A stretch of 28,357 nt of DNA from JBMNOU01 sp050943215. Lineage in GTDB: Bacteria > Bacillota > Clostridia > Christensenellales > SZUA-584. Positions 7,385-16,388 of the stretch are shown here, in pieces. Under the pieces are notes generated by a model, which searched no databases, had not been told where the DNA came from, and saw nothing but the letters and a program-made list of their open reading frames with translations. A program made the translations under genes and the position numbers. The DNA lies in contig JBMNOU010000019.1 in assembly GCA_050943215.1 (NCBI GenBank), forward strand, positions 1-28,357, in the 5' to 3' direction. Positions within the stretch are counted from its first letter, which is position 1. The number at the start of each line of letters is the position of its first letter.

Positions 7385-8645
7385 TATCCATCTCGCTTAA
7401 AGCCATCATCAGCCCTAGTTTCATGTGAGCATACGTCAAACCACCTTGTGCATAAACGATGTAGGGCGGTTTAATAGGAGCATCCGCAGAAAGTTCTATG
7501 GATGCTCCCTGCACAAATGTGCCGGCTGCCATTACAATCTTATCTTCATATCCGGGCATTTCCCAAGGTACTGGAACGGCGCGGCTGTCTATAGCAGCCG
7601 CTTTTTGTATTCCCCTTGTATATGCGAGCAGCAGCTGCTCATCCTCCAGCATGATCGATTGAGTGATATCGCTTCGTAAATCATCATGCGTTGGGAATAC
7701 TTTGTATCCAAGCATTTCAAACACTTTGGCGGATAAAATGCTGCCTTTAATGGCTTCGCCCACAACATGAGGTGCCATGAAAAGTCCCTGAAAAAAGGGC
7801 CTATACGATGCCTCATATGAACCAACTTCACACCCAAGACCAGGACATGTCAGCCTGTTTTCCACAAGTTCTACAAGATGGGCTTTACCTGCAATGTATC
7901 CCCCGGTAGGCGCAAGGCCTCCGCCTGGATTTTTTATCATTGAACCAGCAATTAGGTCTGCGCCGCATTCTGTTGGCTCTTCCAGTTCACAGAATTCACC
8001 ATAACAGTTATCTACGATAATGATAATATCAGGAAACATTCGCTTGACCGCGAGTGAAAACTCTCTCATTTCTAGCATGGATATAGCTTTACGCCAAGCG
8101 TAACCCCGTGATCGCTGCAAAAACAATGCCTTTGGCCTCTCGCAATGTCTGATTGCGTCCTCAACCCTAGCGAAATCAATACTTCCATTTGGTAGCAAAT
8201 CAATCTGCCGGTAATGAACCGCAAAATCAGCAAGAGAGCCCGTATCAGTAGAATGTTTATCTCCGATTACACCAAAGAGCGTATCATAAGGGTGACCCGT
8301 TACACTAATTAGCGTATCAAGTGGCCGCAATACAGAAAACAGCGCCAAAGATATAGCATGAGTGCCCGAAGCGATGTGAGGGCTCAATATAGCTTTTTCA
8401 GCTTTTGTAATGCGTGCAAAAACTCTAGATAAAGCTTCTCTTCCTTCATCGGAATATCCATATCCCGTAGTTACATTAAAATGACGCGAAGAGATATTTT
8501 CTTCGCGGAATGCGTTTATCACTTTATACTGGTTATATTCTGCGGTTATATCGGCTGACTGATATATCGATCCAAGCATGGATTCAGCTTCGTTGACCAA
8601 CGATTGAACCTTGCCGTTTATGTCAAAATGATCTAATATGTGCAT
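7377..8645 (-). CDS. ynbB: PLP-dependent methionine gamma-lyase-like protein (YnbB family)
   Basis: Member of the family annotated as aluminium-resistance or methionine gamma-lyase family protein, which has fold-type I PLP-dependent structure. The true reaction is not established. The 422-residue length is normal. The likely PLP lysine is K238 in GSMIKNPGGG, D212 in VDNCYGE is the expected cofactor-contact aspartate, and SGTHA (about 93-97) is the phosphate-binding region. It is the last gene of the mutS-mutL-miaA-hfq run, 4 nt after hfq, the same neighbourhood as in Bacillus (hfq-ynbB). The ATG has only a weak AAGGG site within the hfq end, so coupling with hfq is likely. Confidence 0.88.
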   Translation of the reverse strand: MHILDHFDINGKVQSLVNEAESMLGSIYQSADITAEYNQYKVINAFREENISSRHFNVTTGYGYSDEGREALSRVFARITKAEKAILSPHIASGTHAISLALFSVLRPLDTLISVTGHPYDTLFGVIGDKHSTDTGSLADFAVHYRQIDLLPNGSIDFARVEDAIRHCERPKALFLQRSRGYAWRKAISMLEMREFSLAVKRMFPDIIIIVDNCYGEFCELEEPTECGADLIAGSMIKNPGGGLAPTGGYIAGKAHLVELVENRLTCPGLGCEVGSYEASYRPFFQGLFMAPHVVGEAIKGSILSAKVFEMLGYKVFPTHDDLRSDITQSIMLEDEQLLLAYTRGIQKAAAIDSRAVPVPWEMPGYEDKIVMAAGTFVQGASIELSADAPIKPPYIVYAQGGLTYAHMKLGLMMALSEMDII

Positions 8646-8649
8646 TTAT

Positions 8650-8904
8650 CTAGGACCCTTGAGTATCCTTTTGTTTATCCGAAAAAGTAAAGAATACAGA
8701 TTTTGCGGGTGATATCGTCGATACGGCATGCTTGTATATCATTAGTTGTTTCCCTTCGCTATCGAGAATAATTGTAAAGTTATCGAATCCTTTTACCGTA
8801 CCTTTTATCTGGTACCCATTTGTCAAATGAAGGGTAACAGGGACTTTTTCTTTACGCACCTGGTTTAAAAATACATCCTGTAATACTATAACTGATTTTT
8901 GCAT
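8650..8904 (-). CDS. hfq: RNA chaperone Hfq
   Basis: Hexameric Sm-like RNA chaperone that helps small RNAs pair with mRNAs. At 84 residues it is a normal Firmicute size. The Sm1 motif spans about residues 20-52 (LHLTNGYQIKGTVKGFDNF), and the Sm2 motif contains the signature YKHA at 57-60. The C-terminal tail is short and polar. It lies one base after the miaA stop in coding order, a typical miaA-hfq pair, and is followed 4 nt later by the ynbB gene. The start ATG has AAAGGGG as binding site inside the miaA end. Confidence 0.96.
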   Translation of the reverse strand: MQKSVIVLQDVFLNQVRKEKVPVTLHLTNGYQIKGTVKGFDNFTIILDSEGKQLMIYKHAVSTISPAKSVFFTFSDKQKDTQGS

Positions 8905-8905
8905 A

Positions 8906-9829
8906 CTAAAACCCCTTTCCTTTAATATATATAATTATATCATTAATGGTATCTTCTATACAGGAATAAGCTGAAATATCAAACCATTTGATACGCTCGT
9001 CCCGATTAAACCATGTTATTTGCCTTTTGGCCAGCCGTCTTGTATTTCTTTTGATCAGCCCTATAGCTTCAGCCAAATCACACTTACCTTCAAAATATGA
9101 TATAAGTTCGTTATAACCTATCGCCATTAATGCATTAACACGGCCATATTGACTATATACCCTTTTTACTTCATCAACGAGCCCGGTTTTTATCATATTA
9201 TCGACACGTCGGTTAATCCGTTCGTATAAAATGTCCCGCGGCATTCTTAAACCGATAGTGATTATATCGTAATTATCATTGTATTGACGAAAGTTATAAT
9301 GCCTTATACCGGTTGCTTCAATGATTTCCAGCCTACGAATAATTCGCTTTTTATCATTGGATGAAATAATACTAGCATACTTTGGGTCTTTAGTTTTGAG
9401 TATATTATACAGGTATTGTATACTTTTGTCATCAGCAAGTTGTGCGTATTTTTGTCGAACATTTTCATCTTTGCTATGATTAAAAAAATCCAGCTTATAT
9501 ACAAGTGCATTGATATAAAGGCCCGTTCCGCCGCAAACGATAGGGATAACGCCTTTTTCGTTTAATTGATTGATTAGCGAAAAAGCGTCTTTTTGAAACG
9601 ACGCTGTCGAATAATCCTCTGCGGGAGTTACAACATCCAGCAGATGATGCGGTACGCCCTGCATTTCAGCGGCCGTAACCTTAGCTGTGCCGATATCCAT
9701 CCCCATATATATCTGCATACTGTCAGCTGATATGATCTGCGAATCGAGTATTTTGGCAACCTTAACCGCGACATCCGTTTTTCCGGAAGCCGTAGGGCCT
9801 GTTATCACAATAAATTTTCTATTACTCAT
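8906..9829 (-). CDS. miaA: tRNA dimethylallyltransferase
   Basis: Adds the dimethylallyl group to A37 of tRNAs that read codons starting with U. MiaB, encoded upstream at 16378-17748, then methylthiolates that base. The 307-residue protein has the P-loop GPTASGKT (residues 11-18), the DSMQIYMGMDIGTAK motif and PHHLLDVV, all diagnostic. Its start codon overlaps the mutL stop by four bases. Candidate target tRNAs (Phe, Tyr, Leu, Trp) are encoded in this same window. Confidence 0.97.
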   Translation of the reverse strand: MSNRKFIVITGPTASGKTDVAVKVAKILDSQIISADSMQIYMGMDIGTAKVTAAEMQGVPHHLLDVVTPAEDYSTASFQKDAFSLINQLNEKGVIPIVCGGTGLYINALVYKLDFFNHSKDENVRQKYAQLADDKSIQYLYNILKTKDPKYASIISSNDKKRIIRRLEIIEATGIRHYNFRQYNDNYDIITIGLRMPRDILYERINRRVDNMIKTGLVDEVKRVYSQYGRVNALMAIGYNELISYFEGKCDLAEAIGLIKRNTRRLAKRQITWFNRDERIKWFDISAYSCIEDTINDIIIYIKGKGF

Positions 9830-11625
9830 ACAATCCTTTTAAAGCTCTTATCGATCTGTTTTTTTGTAATGACCGATATGACCGGCCGGCCATGTGGACA
9901 TGTCGGGATTACATTGGTACTCAAAAAACTGTCGACAATGTTCTTTAGTTCATCATCTGATAATCTATCCCCTGCTTTAACAGCGCAGCGGCAGGCAGTC
10001 ATTATAACCGCTTCACGCTTTAGCACGATATCGCTACCGCTTTGCAAAATTTCATTTATCATGTTATTCATCAGTTCCTCGACATTTACGCTGTAAACAA
10101 TGGAAGGCACCGCACTGATTTTGTATTCAAGTATACCAAAAGGCTCAATATCAAAACCAACCGAATTGAAGATTTCAATGTTTTCATCAATTAGATTTTT
10201 TTGATCATGAGAAACTGTCATGATATATGGCATTAAAAGCGGCTGAGAGGTCCCAATCGGATTATTTTTATACTTTTCGTATAAAAGCCGTTCATGTGCA
10301 GCGTGCTGGTCAACAATAAGCAACTTATCACTTTGTTCAATAAGAACGTATGTATTGCTAAAGCTTCCGATCAGCTTGTAATTAGCAAAGACGGGTAATG
10401 TTTTTTCATGAATAACATAATCTGCTAAAGGGCCTGGGTATTCAGCCTTTGATATATGTTCTGATACCCTATCATCGTAATTATATTGATCAGTTATAGG
10501 GTTTTCTTGCTCTTTTAAAGATCGTTTTGCAAAACCGGAAAAAAACTCGGTCTGAAAACCGGCTGGAGTTGAATGTATCTCAATGCTGCTCCGTTTAGCG
10601 GCTGGTTTTTCCGGAAAACCGATGCTGACGCGGCTACTAACACATCTTTTGGCCTGAGAAACTGCCTCTTTAATGACATACTCGACAGCTGATGAATCTT
10701 TAAACCGTACCTGCAGCTTATTCGGGTGTACATTGACATCAACAGCAGAAACCGGCAAATCAATATTAAGCGCGAAAAAAGGAACATCTCCTTTTAGCAG
10801 AGTTTCACCGTATGCGCTTTTTATCATATCATGCAGCGCTGCATTTCTTACGTACCGTCTGTTAACGAATACGGAACCGGCGCGCCTATTCTTCATCACG
10901 GTACCCGGCTTTGAGACATACCCCGACACTTTTATTTCATTCGTTTCATGTGCCACATAAACCATGTTGTCGATTACGTGGCTTCCATAAACACAATATA
11001 TTGCAGACTGCATTTCGCAGTTGCCTGAGCTGTGGTAAATCGTTTTACCCTGTGATGTATAGTGGAACGATATCTCCGGGAACGCCAGAATATACCGAGA
11101 AACAAGGTCAGAGATATATGCCGCTTCCCGAGACCCTTTTTTTAAGAATTTTAGCCTCGCAGGCACATTAAAAAAAAGACCACTGATTTTAACGGACGTG
11201 CCATCAGGCAGACCTGCCGGATTAATATAATCGAAACGCCCACCGCTGATACGAATTATCGTGCCTGTCTCATCATCTTTTCTTTTTGTTTTCATTTCTA
11301 CGATCGATATTGCCGATATACTGTAAAGGGCTTCTCCCCTAAAACCGTGCGTGCTGATATAATCAAGATCATTTTCAGTGTAGATCTTGCTTGTCGCATG
11401 CTTTTCGAAAGCTAGCTCTACATCGTCTGCACTTATGCCTTTGCCGTTGTCTGTTACGCAGATTTCTTTAATACCGCCGTCAATAATATTAATACTGACT
11501 GCACTGGCATTCGCATCAATGGCGTTTTCTATCAGCTCTTTGACAACGCTTACTGGTCTTTCAACGATTTCGCCGGCGGCAATTCTGTCTGATATGCTTT
11601 TTGATAGCCGTCTGATCTCTCCCAT
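9826..11625 (-). CDS. mutL: DNA mismatch repair protein MutL (endonuclease type)
   Basis: Couples mismatch recognition by MutS to strand incision. From the ATG at 11625 the protein has 599 residues. A 12-codon upstream extension is open but lies across the mutS stop, does not match the family, and is less likely. GHKL ATPase motifs are intact near the N-terminus (KELIENAIDA, DNGKGI, GFRGEAL). The C-terminal half carries the endonuclease motif DQHAAHERLLYE (DQHAx2Ex4E) and CPHGRP, so this is a nicking MutL as in organisms without MutH. It lies 11 nt after mutS and overlaps miaA by 4 bp. Confidence 0.96.
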   Translation of the reverse strand: MGEIRRLSKSISDRIAAGEIVERPVSVVKELIENAIDANASAVSINIIDGGIKEICVTDNGKGISADDVELAFEKHATSKIYTENDLDYISTHGFRGEALYSISAISIVEMKTKRKDDETGTIIRISGGRFDYINPAGLPDGTSVKISGLFFNVPARLKFLKKGSREAAYISDLVSRYILAFPEISFHYTSQGKTIYHSSGNCEMQSAIYCVYGSHVIDNMVYVAHETNEIKVSGYVSKPGTVMKNRRAGSVFVNRRYVRNAALHDMIKSAYGETLLKGDVPFFALNIDLPVSAVDVNVHPNKLQVRFKDSSAVEYVIKEAVSQAKRCVSSRVSIGFPEKPAAKRSSIEIHSTPAGFQTEFFSGFAKRSLKEQENPITDQYNYDDRVSEHISKAEYPGPLADYVIHEKTLPVFANYKLIGSFSNTYVLIEQSDKLLIVDQHAAHERLLYEKYKNNPIGTSQPLLMPYIMTVSHDQKNLIDENIEIFNSVGFDIEPFGILEYKISAVPSIVYSVNVEELMNNMINEILQSGSDIVLKREAVIMTACRCAVKAGDRLSDDELKNIVDSFLSTNVIPTCPHGRPVISVITKKQIDKSFKRIV

Positions 11626-11629
11626 ATAT

Positions 11630-11634
11630 CCTCC
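11630..11634 (-). promoter_or_regulatory. Ribosome binding site that sets the mutL start
   Basis: GGAGG on the minus strand, four bases before the ATG at 11625. The conserved MutL N-terminus begins right after this ATG. Confidence 0.7.
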
Positions 11635-11636
11635 GC

Positions 11637-14207
11637 TCACAGTTTGTGCTTGATCTCGCATAAAAGCTTTAAAGAATCAAGAGGCGTCATGTTATCAAGA
11701 TTAGCTTCTCTTAAAACCTTAATAAGATCGTCCTTGTCAAAAGACTTTTGATCTTGTCTATGCCGTTTGAGTCCAAGCATACCCTCATCTTTTTCGATTA
11801 ATGCCTGCATGATTGTTTTTGCCCTTTCCGTTACATCTAAAGGCACTCCTGCTAGTTTTGCCACCTCTATACCAAAACTTTTATCTGTTCCGCCTCTGAC
11901 AATCTTGTGCAGGAATACAACTGTATCCGCTATTTCCCTAACGGTTATCGAATAGTTGCTGACACCGGGTACGGTACCCTCAAGCTCGGTGAGTTCATGA
12001 AAATGCGTCGCAAAAAGCGTTTTTGCCCTTATATTTTGGCTTATATACTCAACGACAGACCACGCGATGGACAGCCCGTCAATCGTACTTGTTCCCCGCC
12101 CGATTTCATCGAGTATCAGCAAGCTTTTAGATGTCGCATTATTCAATATATTAGCGACCTCGTTCATCTCTACCATAAATGTGCTTTGTCCCGATGCGAG
12201 ATTATCTGAAGCTCCCACCCGTGTAAATATTTTGTCAACGATACATATCGTTGCGCTGTCGGCTGGGATAAAGCAGCCAATGTGTGCCATAAGCACGATC
12301 AGCGCCACCTGTCTCATGTATGTACTCTTGCCGGCCATATTAGGACCAGTCAGTATCATAATGTTCTCTTCAGTGGTGATAGATGTATCATTCTTGATAA
12401 AAGACTGGGTTACGAATTTTTCGACAACAGGATGACGTCCGCCTGCAATATACAGGTCCCCATTTTGGGTCATATCAGGCCGTACATAATGATTCTCATA
12501 CGCGATGGCACCAAAGCTTTGCAGTACATCAACGATCGCGACGATTCGGGCCGTATTTTGAAACCGTTTTATATTATCCGCAAGAGTGTTACGGATGGAT
12601 ACAAAACACTCGTATTCAAGTGCAACGCATTTTTCCTGTGCATTAAGGATCTTCTCTTCCATTTCCTTTAGCTCGGGCGTTACAAACCGCTCACAGTTCG
12701 TAAGCGTCTGTTTTCTGATATATCTATAAGGGACAAGTTCAAGATATGATTTGGTTACCTCAATGTAATATCCAAAAACCTTGTTGTATCCTACTTTCAG
12801 GTTTTTTATACCAGTGTTCTGCCGCTCACTGTTTTCAAGTGACGCAATCCAGACTTTTCCTTGCTGAGATACCTGCTTTAACTCGTCAATTTCTACATTA
12901 TATCCGTTTTTGATGATATGGCCGTCTGCAATTCCTGCTGGCGCATCTTCATCAATAGCGGTATCGAGCAGCGAAAATATATCATCCATGCAATCAAGGT
13001 TTTGAGTCAGCTGGCGCATCAAAGACGTTGTACAGTTCTCTGTTGCTTTCTTTAATTCGGGCAGTTTTTCAAGAGACTTCTTCAATGCCAGGCAGTTTCT
13101 TGCGTCTAGCGTTGCATAGGCGATCCTTGATATCAGCCGTTCCAAATCAAATACTCCGTCAAGTGCGGACGATATGCGATCTGAAAGCGGCCGATTATCC
13201 ATAAATTCCTGTACAGCGTCAAGCCTATCGTTGATTTCCTGAAGATTCTGAAGAGGCTCGTTTATATAGCGCTTTAAAAGTCGCGCGCCCATTGCCGTTT
13301 TTGTTCTGTCAATCGCACCTAATAGAGAGCCTTTAACCTTACCCTCTCTGAGCGTTCTGGTCAGCTCCAGATTATTCCTCGTAAACATATCGAGTGCCAT
13401 GTATTCATTTGTCCTGTTTATCTGGATGGTGCTGATATGTGACAGTGCGTTTTTCTGTGTTTCCTTTAAATAGTCTATCAACGCTCCTGCGGCGTTGATC
13501 CCGGTGTTGTTTTCGCTGATGCCATATCCTAAAAGGTTGGATATTTTAAAATGCGAAAGAAGCGAATCCATGGCAGTCTCGTATTGAAATGTAAAAACAG
13601 GATATCCGCTCGTAAATATATTCTGCTCTTTAATAATACCGTCAAGCTGTTCGATAATATTTATATCATTTTTACAATAAATAATCTCACTTGGCAATAC
13701 CCGTGATATCTCGTTGACTATTGCGGATAAGTCATCGGCAATATTGTATTCTCCGATATAAAATGCGCCCGTCGAAACATCCGCATAAGCAATACCCGCG
13801 CTATTATCCCGGCTGAACAGTGATAGAATATAATTATTGTCCGTATCACTAAGCATCGTATTTTCTGTAACCGTGCCTGGCGTTATGATACGTACCACAT
13901 CACGCTCAACGATGCCTTGCGATGACGCAGGATCAGTAAGCTGCTCGCATATTGCAACTTTGTAGCCCTTTTTTATCAGTTTATCGATATACCCCTGCAC
14001 AGAATGGTAAGGAACACCGCACATAGGCGCTCTGTCGGGTAGCCCGCAATCTCTGCCGGTTAGCGTTATTTCAAGTTCGCGGGACGCACATATTGCGTCA
14101 TCAAAAAAAAGTTCATAAAAATCTCCAAGACGATACATAAGCAAACAGTCTTTGTATTTTTCTTTAAGGCCCACATACTGTCTCATCATTGGTGTCAGCT
14201 GCTGCAT
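11637..14207 (-). CDS. mutS: DNA mismatch repair protein MutS
   Basis: Recognises mismatches and small loops and starts repair with MutL. The 856-residue protein is a full-length MutS1. The mismatch-reading motif GDFYELF is present (F30 and E32). The Walker A sequence GPNMAGKST lies at about residue 606, followed by Walker B LLILDEIGRGTST. The ATG is preceded by GGAGG, and a plausible promoter lies at 14239-14268. It is first in the mutS-mutL-miaA-hfq-ynbB run. In many clostridia miaB sits directly upstream; here two unrelated genes separate them. Confidence 0.97.
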   Translation of the reverse strand: MQQLTPMMRQYVGLKEKYKDCLLMYRLGDFYELFFDDAICASRELEITLTGRDCGLPDRAPMCGVPYHSVQGYIDKLIKKGYKVAICEQLTDPASSQGIVERDVVRIITPGTVTENTMLSDTDNNYILSLFSRDNSAGIAYADVSTGAFYIGEYNIADDLSAIVNEISRVLPSEIIYCKNDINIIEQLDGIIKEQNIFTSGYPVFTFQYETAMDSLLSHFKISNLLGYGISENNTGINAAGALIDYLKETQKNALSHISTIQINRTNEYMALDMFTRNNLELTRTLREGKVKGSLLGAIDRTKTAMGARLLKRYINEPLQNLQEINDRLDAVQEFMDNRPLSDRISSALDGVFDLERLISRIAYATLDARNCLALKKSLEKLPELKKATENCTTSLMRQLTQNLDCMDDIFSLLDTAIDEDAPAGIADGHIIKNGYNVEIDELKQVSQQGKVWIASLENSERQNTGIKNLKVGYNKVFGYYIEVTKSYLELVPYRYIRKQTLTNCERFVTPELKEMEEKILNAQEKCVALEYECFVSIRNTLADNIKRFQNTARIVAIVDVLQSFGAIAYENHYVRPDMTQNGDLYIAGGRHPVVEKFVTQSFIKNDTSITTEENIMILTGPNMAGKSTYMRQVALIVLMAHIGCFIPADSATICIVDKIFTRVGASDNLASGQSTFMVEMNEVANILNNATSKSLLILDEIGRGTSTIDGLSIAWSVVEYISQNIRAKTLFATHFHELTELEGTVPGVSNYSITVREIADTVVFLHKIVRGGTDKSFGIEVAKLAGVPLDVTERAKTIMQALIEKDEGMLGLKRHRQDQKSFDKDDLIKVLREANLDNMTPLDSLKLLCEIKHKL

Positions 14208-14238
14208 AGTTCCTCCATACTAAACACACATTTGTAAT

Positions 14239-14268
14239 ATTATAACACAAAATTACGTAAGTGTTGAA
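14239..14268 (-). promoter_or_regulatory. Candidate mutS operon promoter
   Basis: On the minus strand, TATAAT at 14239-14244 is 18 bp from TTCAAC at 14263-14268. The -10 is perfect, the -35 is weak. It overlaps the -35 of the divergent lipoprotein promoter. Confidence 0.55.
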
Positions 14269-14292
14269 AAAACACGCTTTTTAAAATATAAT
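14264..14292 (+). promoter_or_regulatory. Candidate promoter of the lipoprotein gene
   Basis: TTGAAA (14264-14269) and TATAAT (14287-14292) with a 17-bp spacer, 27 nt upstream of the ATG at 14320. The -35 hexamer shares five bases with the -35 of the divergent mutS promoter. Confidence 0.6.
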
Positions 14293-14319
14293 TTTTATAT
14301 TAACAACTGGAGCTGATTT

Positions 14320-15093
14320 ATGAAGAAGAAGTGGTGTGTATTATTGCTTTCTTTTGCATTGCTTATACTATCATCTTGTGCCGATGTCGATGTATCATAT
14401 CAATTGACGGATGATAATACGATTAATATCGATTATTATCTTGAGATCTCCCCCGCCGATCAAGATATATCGCAATATGTTGAAAAATTAAATACATATT
14501 GGAAAAGCATGAACTTTGAAACAGATATATTTGAAATAAACGGTCAATATAATCTTCATGGACAAAAAACGATTAGTTATGACTCAATGCAAAAAGCCGT
14601 TGGAGAATTTTCCGCAGTTTTGACAGACGAGAACTCATTATTCTATGATGTAACTTTCGTATACACACCTTCCTACCAGCAGGATGAATTCAGCTTTGAA
14701 GCAAGTATTTCTCTAAAAGGTATTATTCGCCAGAACGATAAATACGAAATTCCTTTAAGCGATGTTCACTCATTACTCACAAGCGCGCAAAATGGCGCAT
14801 ATACGCTTTCTATTATACTTCCGGGAAAGGTGACGGAAACCAACGCAGATAACATTAACGGACAAATGTGTACATGGAGCCTTAAATATGGGCAAATTAC
14901 GAAAATAAAAGTTAAGACAACAAGAACCAACAAAGAAAACATAGCGCATTATACACGGCTTCAAGATACATATAAAAAAGACGGCCAATTATTAACAGTT
15001 TGCTGTATTGCAGGCGGCGCGCTTATAACAATCATCTTTGCCGCTTTGATAATACGTCGAATCGTTAGAAAAGGTTATAAAAAGTCTGCGTAA
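14320..15093 (+). CDS. Putative lipoprotein with C-terminal membrane anchor (LppM-like layout)
   Basis: I do not recognise a named function. The 257-residue protein starts with a lipoprotein signal peptide: a basic start, a hydrophobic stretch, and lipobox LSSC with C20 as the expected lipidated residue. A probable beta-rich extracytoplasmic domain follows (about 22-220). It ends with a transmembrane helix (about 224-246) and a short basic cytoplasmic tail. The layout of lipobox, then DVDVSYQLTDDNTINIDYY, then C-terminal helix resembles LppM/DUF3153-type proteins, but that is by eye only. TGGAG precedes the ATG. It lies divergent from mutS and convergent with the metallopeptidase-like gene, overlapping it by 19 bp at the 3' ends. 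Confidence 0.75.
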   Translation: MKKKWCVLLLSFALLILSSCADVDVSYQLTDDNTINIDYYLEISPADQDISQYVEKLNTYWKSMNFETDIFEINGQYNLHGQKTISYDSMQKAVGEFSAVLTDENSLFYDVTFVYTPSYQQDEFSFEASISLKGIIRQNDKYEIPLSDVHSLLTSAQNGAYTLSIILPGKVTETNADNINGQMCTWSLKYGQITKIKVKTTRTNKENIAHYTRLQDTYKKDGQLLTVCCIAGGALITIIFAALIIRRIVRKGYKKSA

Positions 15094-15109
15094 AACAGTT
15101 CTGACGATT
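15060..15109. repeat. Inverted repeat bracketing two convergent stop codons
   Basis: AATCGTTAGAA (15060-15070) and TTCTGACGATT (15099-15109) pair over 11 bp with one G-U. The 28-nt loop contains the stop codons of both convergent genes. No T-tract follows on either strand, so a terminator role is uncertain. Confidence 0.4.
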
Positions 15110-16388
15110 GCATGCGTCCATCAGGGAGAAGAAGATAAAGTTTGAAATATCTATCATCTTCTGTAATTTCGTTTGTGCAGGTTGTAAGAGTATTGCCCTC
15201 AAGACGTGAAACGGTTCCGACCCTCGCAATCGGTATTGCATCGCCAAAGACCGTTTTTACCGGCATAAGGATGTTACCTTTGGTATCATAACAGACTAGC
15301 GTATACAGCGCTTTGGATGCCGTGCTAGTTTTTTCCCACGTAATATCGTAATAAGTATAACCATGGTTTGAATATTCTTTAATTGCCAGCCCAAAATCCG
15401 CCTTCTCCAACGGCTGATATGGGTTTTCTTTGTCAATGAACGAATTGAAATAATCCCGTAGACCGGCAACTTCATCCGCAAGAGGAATATAAATATTTTC
15501 TTGGGGAAATACGTTAACCGTTGTTTCATCGCCTCGAGGATAATATTTATCATCGTTGGATAATAACACGTCATAAACATCAAAATACACTTTTGGCTGC
15601 TTTGCATTGGGGCTTCCTAGCAATTGTACATAATCCTCTGCGGCGATTTCATAAATACTCCATTCATGATTTTGAAAATATGTGTTTTGGTCGTCGAAAA
15701 AAACCTCATGATCGAAGCTGCTAAAATTTCTTAAACGATAATAATCGGATTCCTTTGCTGCCTTGTCATCCTGCATGAAATAATACATGGAATAATGATG
15801 TCCATACTCGTGTGCTATTGTTTTTGACGCCTGTTGTACATTATCGTAAGCATCCATATTGAATAACTCAATGATGCTGAGTGTAGAGTGGATAGAATAT
15901 CGCATTGACTTAGGGACGATTGATGGCAGGTTAAAAAACACTGATGAATCTTTGCGCTTTATTGTATGTGAACCGGCAATAATATGGTCGGTTACGTCAA
16001 TTTCAGATTCCCCAGGATAGATAATAACCTTTGAAATAGACATAATTTCATCGCCGTGTGTATTGTTAAGCAGTTCGAGGTAAATATCGATCAGTTTATC
16101 CCCGGTCCATTTTTCAGAGTAACTCACAATAGAAAACCCAAGCGGAGTATGATAAACATCGCCTTTAAGCGCATCTATTGTATGAGCAGACAGAGGAATC
16201 CCGTCTGCTGCCTTTTGCTCACTCTTTTCGGCTGTATACGCAGTATATTCTATTGTATCGAGTGAAATGATTTCATTGTATACAAGAAACTGATCAATAA
16301 TAAAATAAGCGGTACCGGCAGCTATCAATATTAATAGAATAAAAAGAAATTTGACAAATGATCTTTTCTTCGCTCTTCTATATACCAT
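15075..16388 (-). CDS. Membrane-anchored HEXXH metallopeptidase-like protein
   Basis: No named family recognised. The 437-residue protein has a basic N-terminus and one membrane helix (about 11-35), then a large outside domain. The sequence TIAHEYGHHYS contains a classical zinc site HEXXH (H193, E194, H197). A possible third ligand lies about 50 residues later in IYEIAAEDY (E247 or E251), the gluzincin arrangement. The last 110 residues, rich in alternating beta patterns, look like a fibronectin-III-type or similar beta-sandwich. The start ATG overlaps the miaB end by 11 bp, and AGAGGAAC precedes it, so it is probably co-transcribed with miaB. A peptidase on the cell surface is inferred; the substrate is unknown. 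Confidence 0.75.
   Translation of the reverse strand: MVYRRAKKRSFVKFLFILLILIAAGTAYFIIDQFLVYNEIISLDTIEYTAYTAEKSEQKAADGIPLSAHTIDALKGDVYHTPLGFSIVSYSEKWTGDKLIDIYLELLNNTHGDEIMSISKVIIYPGESEIDVTDHIIAGSHTIKRKDSSVFFNLPSIVPKSMRYSIHSTLSIIELFNMDAYDNVQQASKTIAHEYGHHYSMYYFMQDDKAAKESDYYRLRNFSSFDHEVFFDDQNTYFQNHEWSIYEIAAEDYVQLLGSPNAKQPKVYFDVYDVLLSNDDKYYPRGDETTVNVFPQENIYIPLADEVAGLRDYFNSFIDKENPYQPLEKADFGLAIKEYSNHGYTYYDITWEKTSTASKALYTLVCYDTKGNILMPVKTVFGDAIPIARVGTVSRLEGNTLTTCTNEITEDDRYFKLYLLLPDGRMQSSELFYADFL

Noticed and set aside
11626..11661. A longer MutL start 12 codons upstream
   Set aside because: It runs into the mutS stop region, does not match the family N-terminus, and the GGAGG site points to the ATG at 11625.
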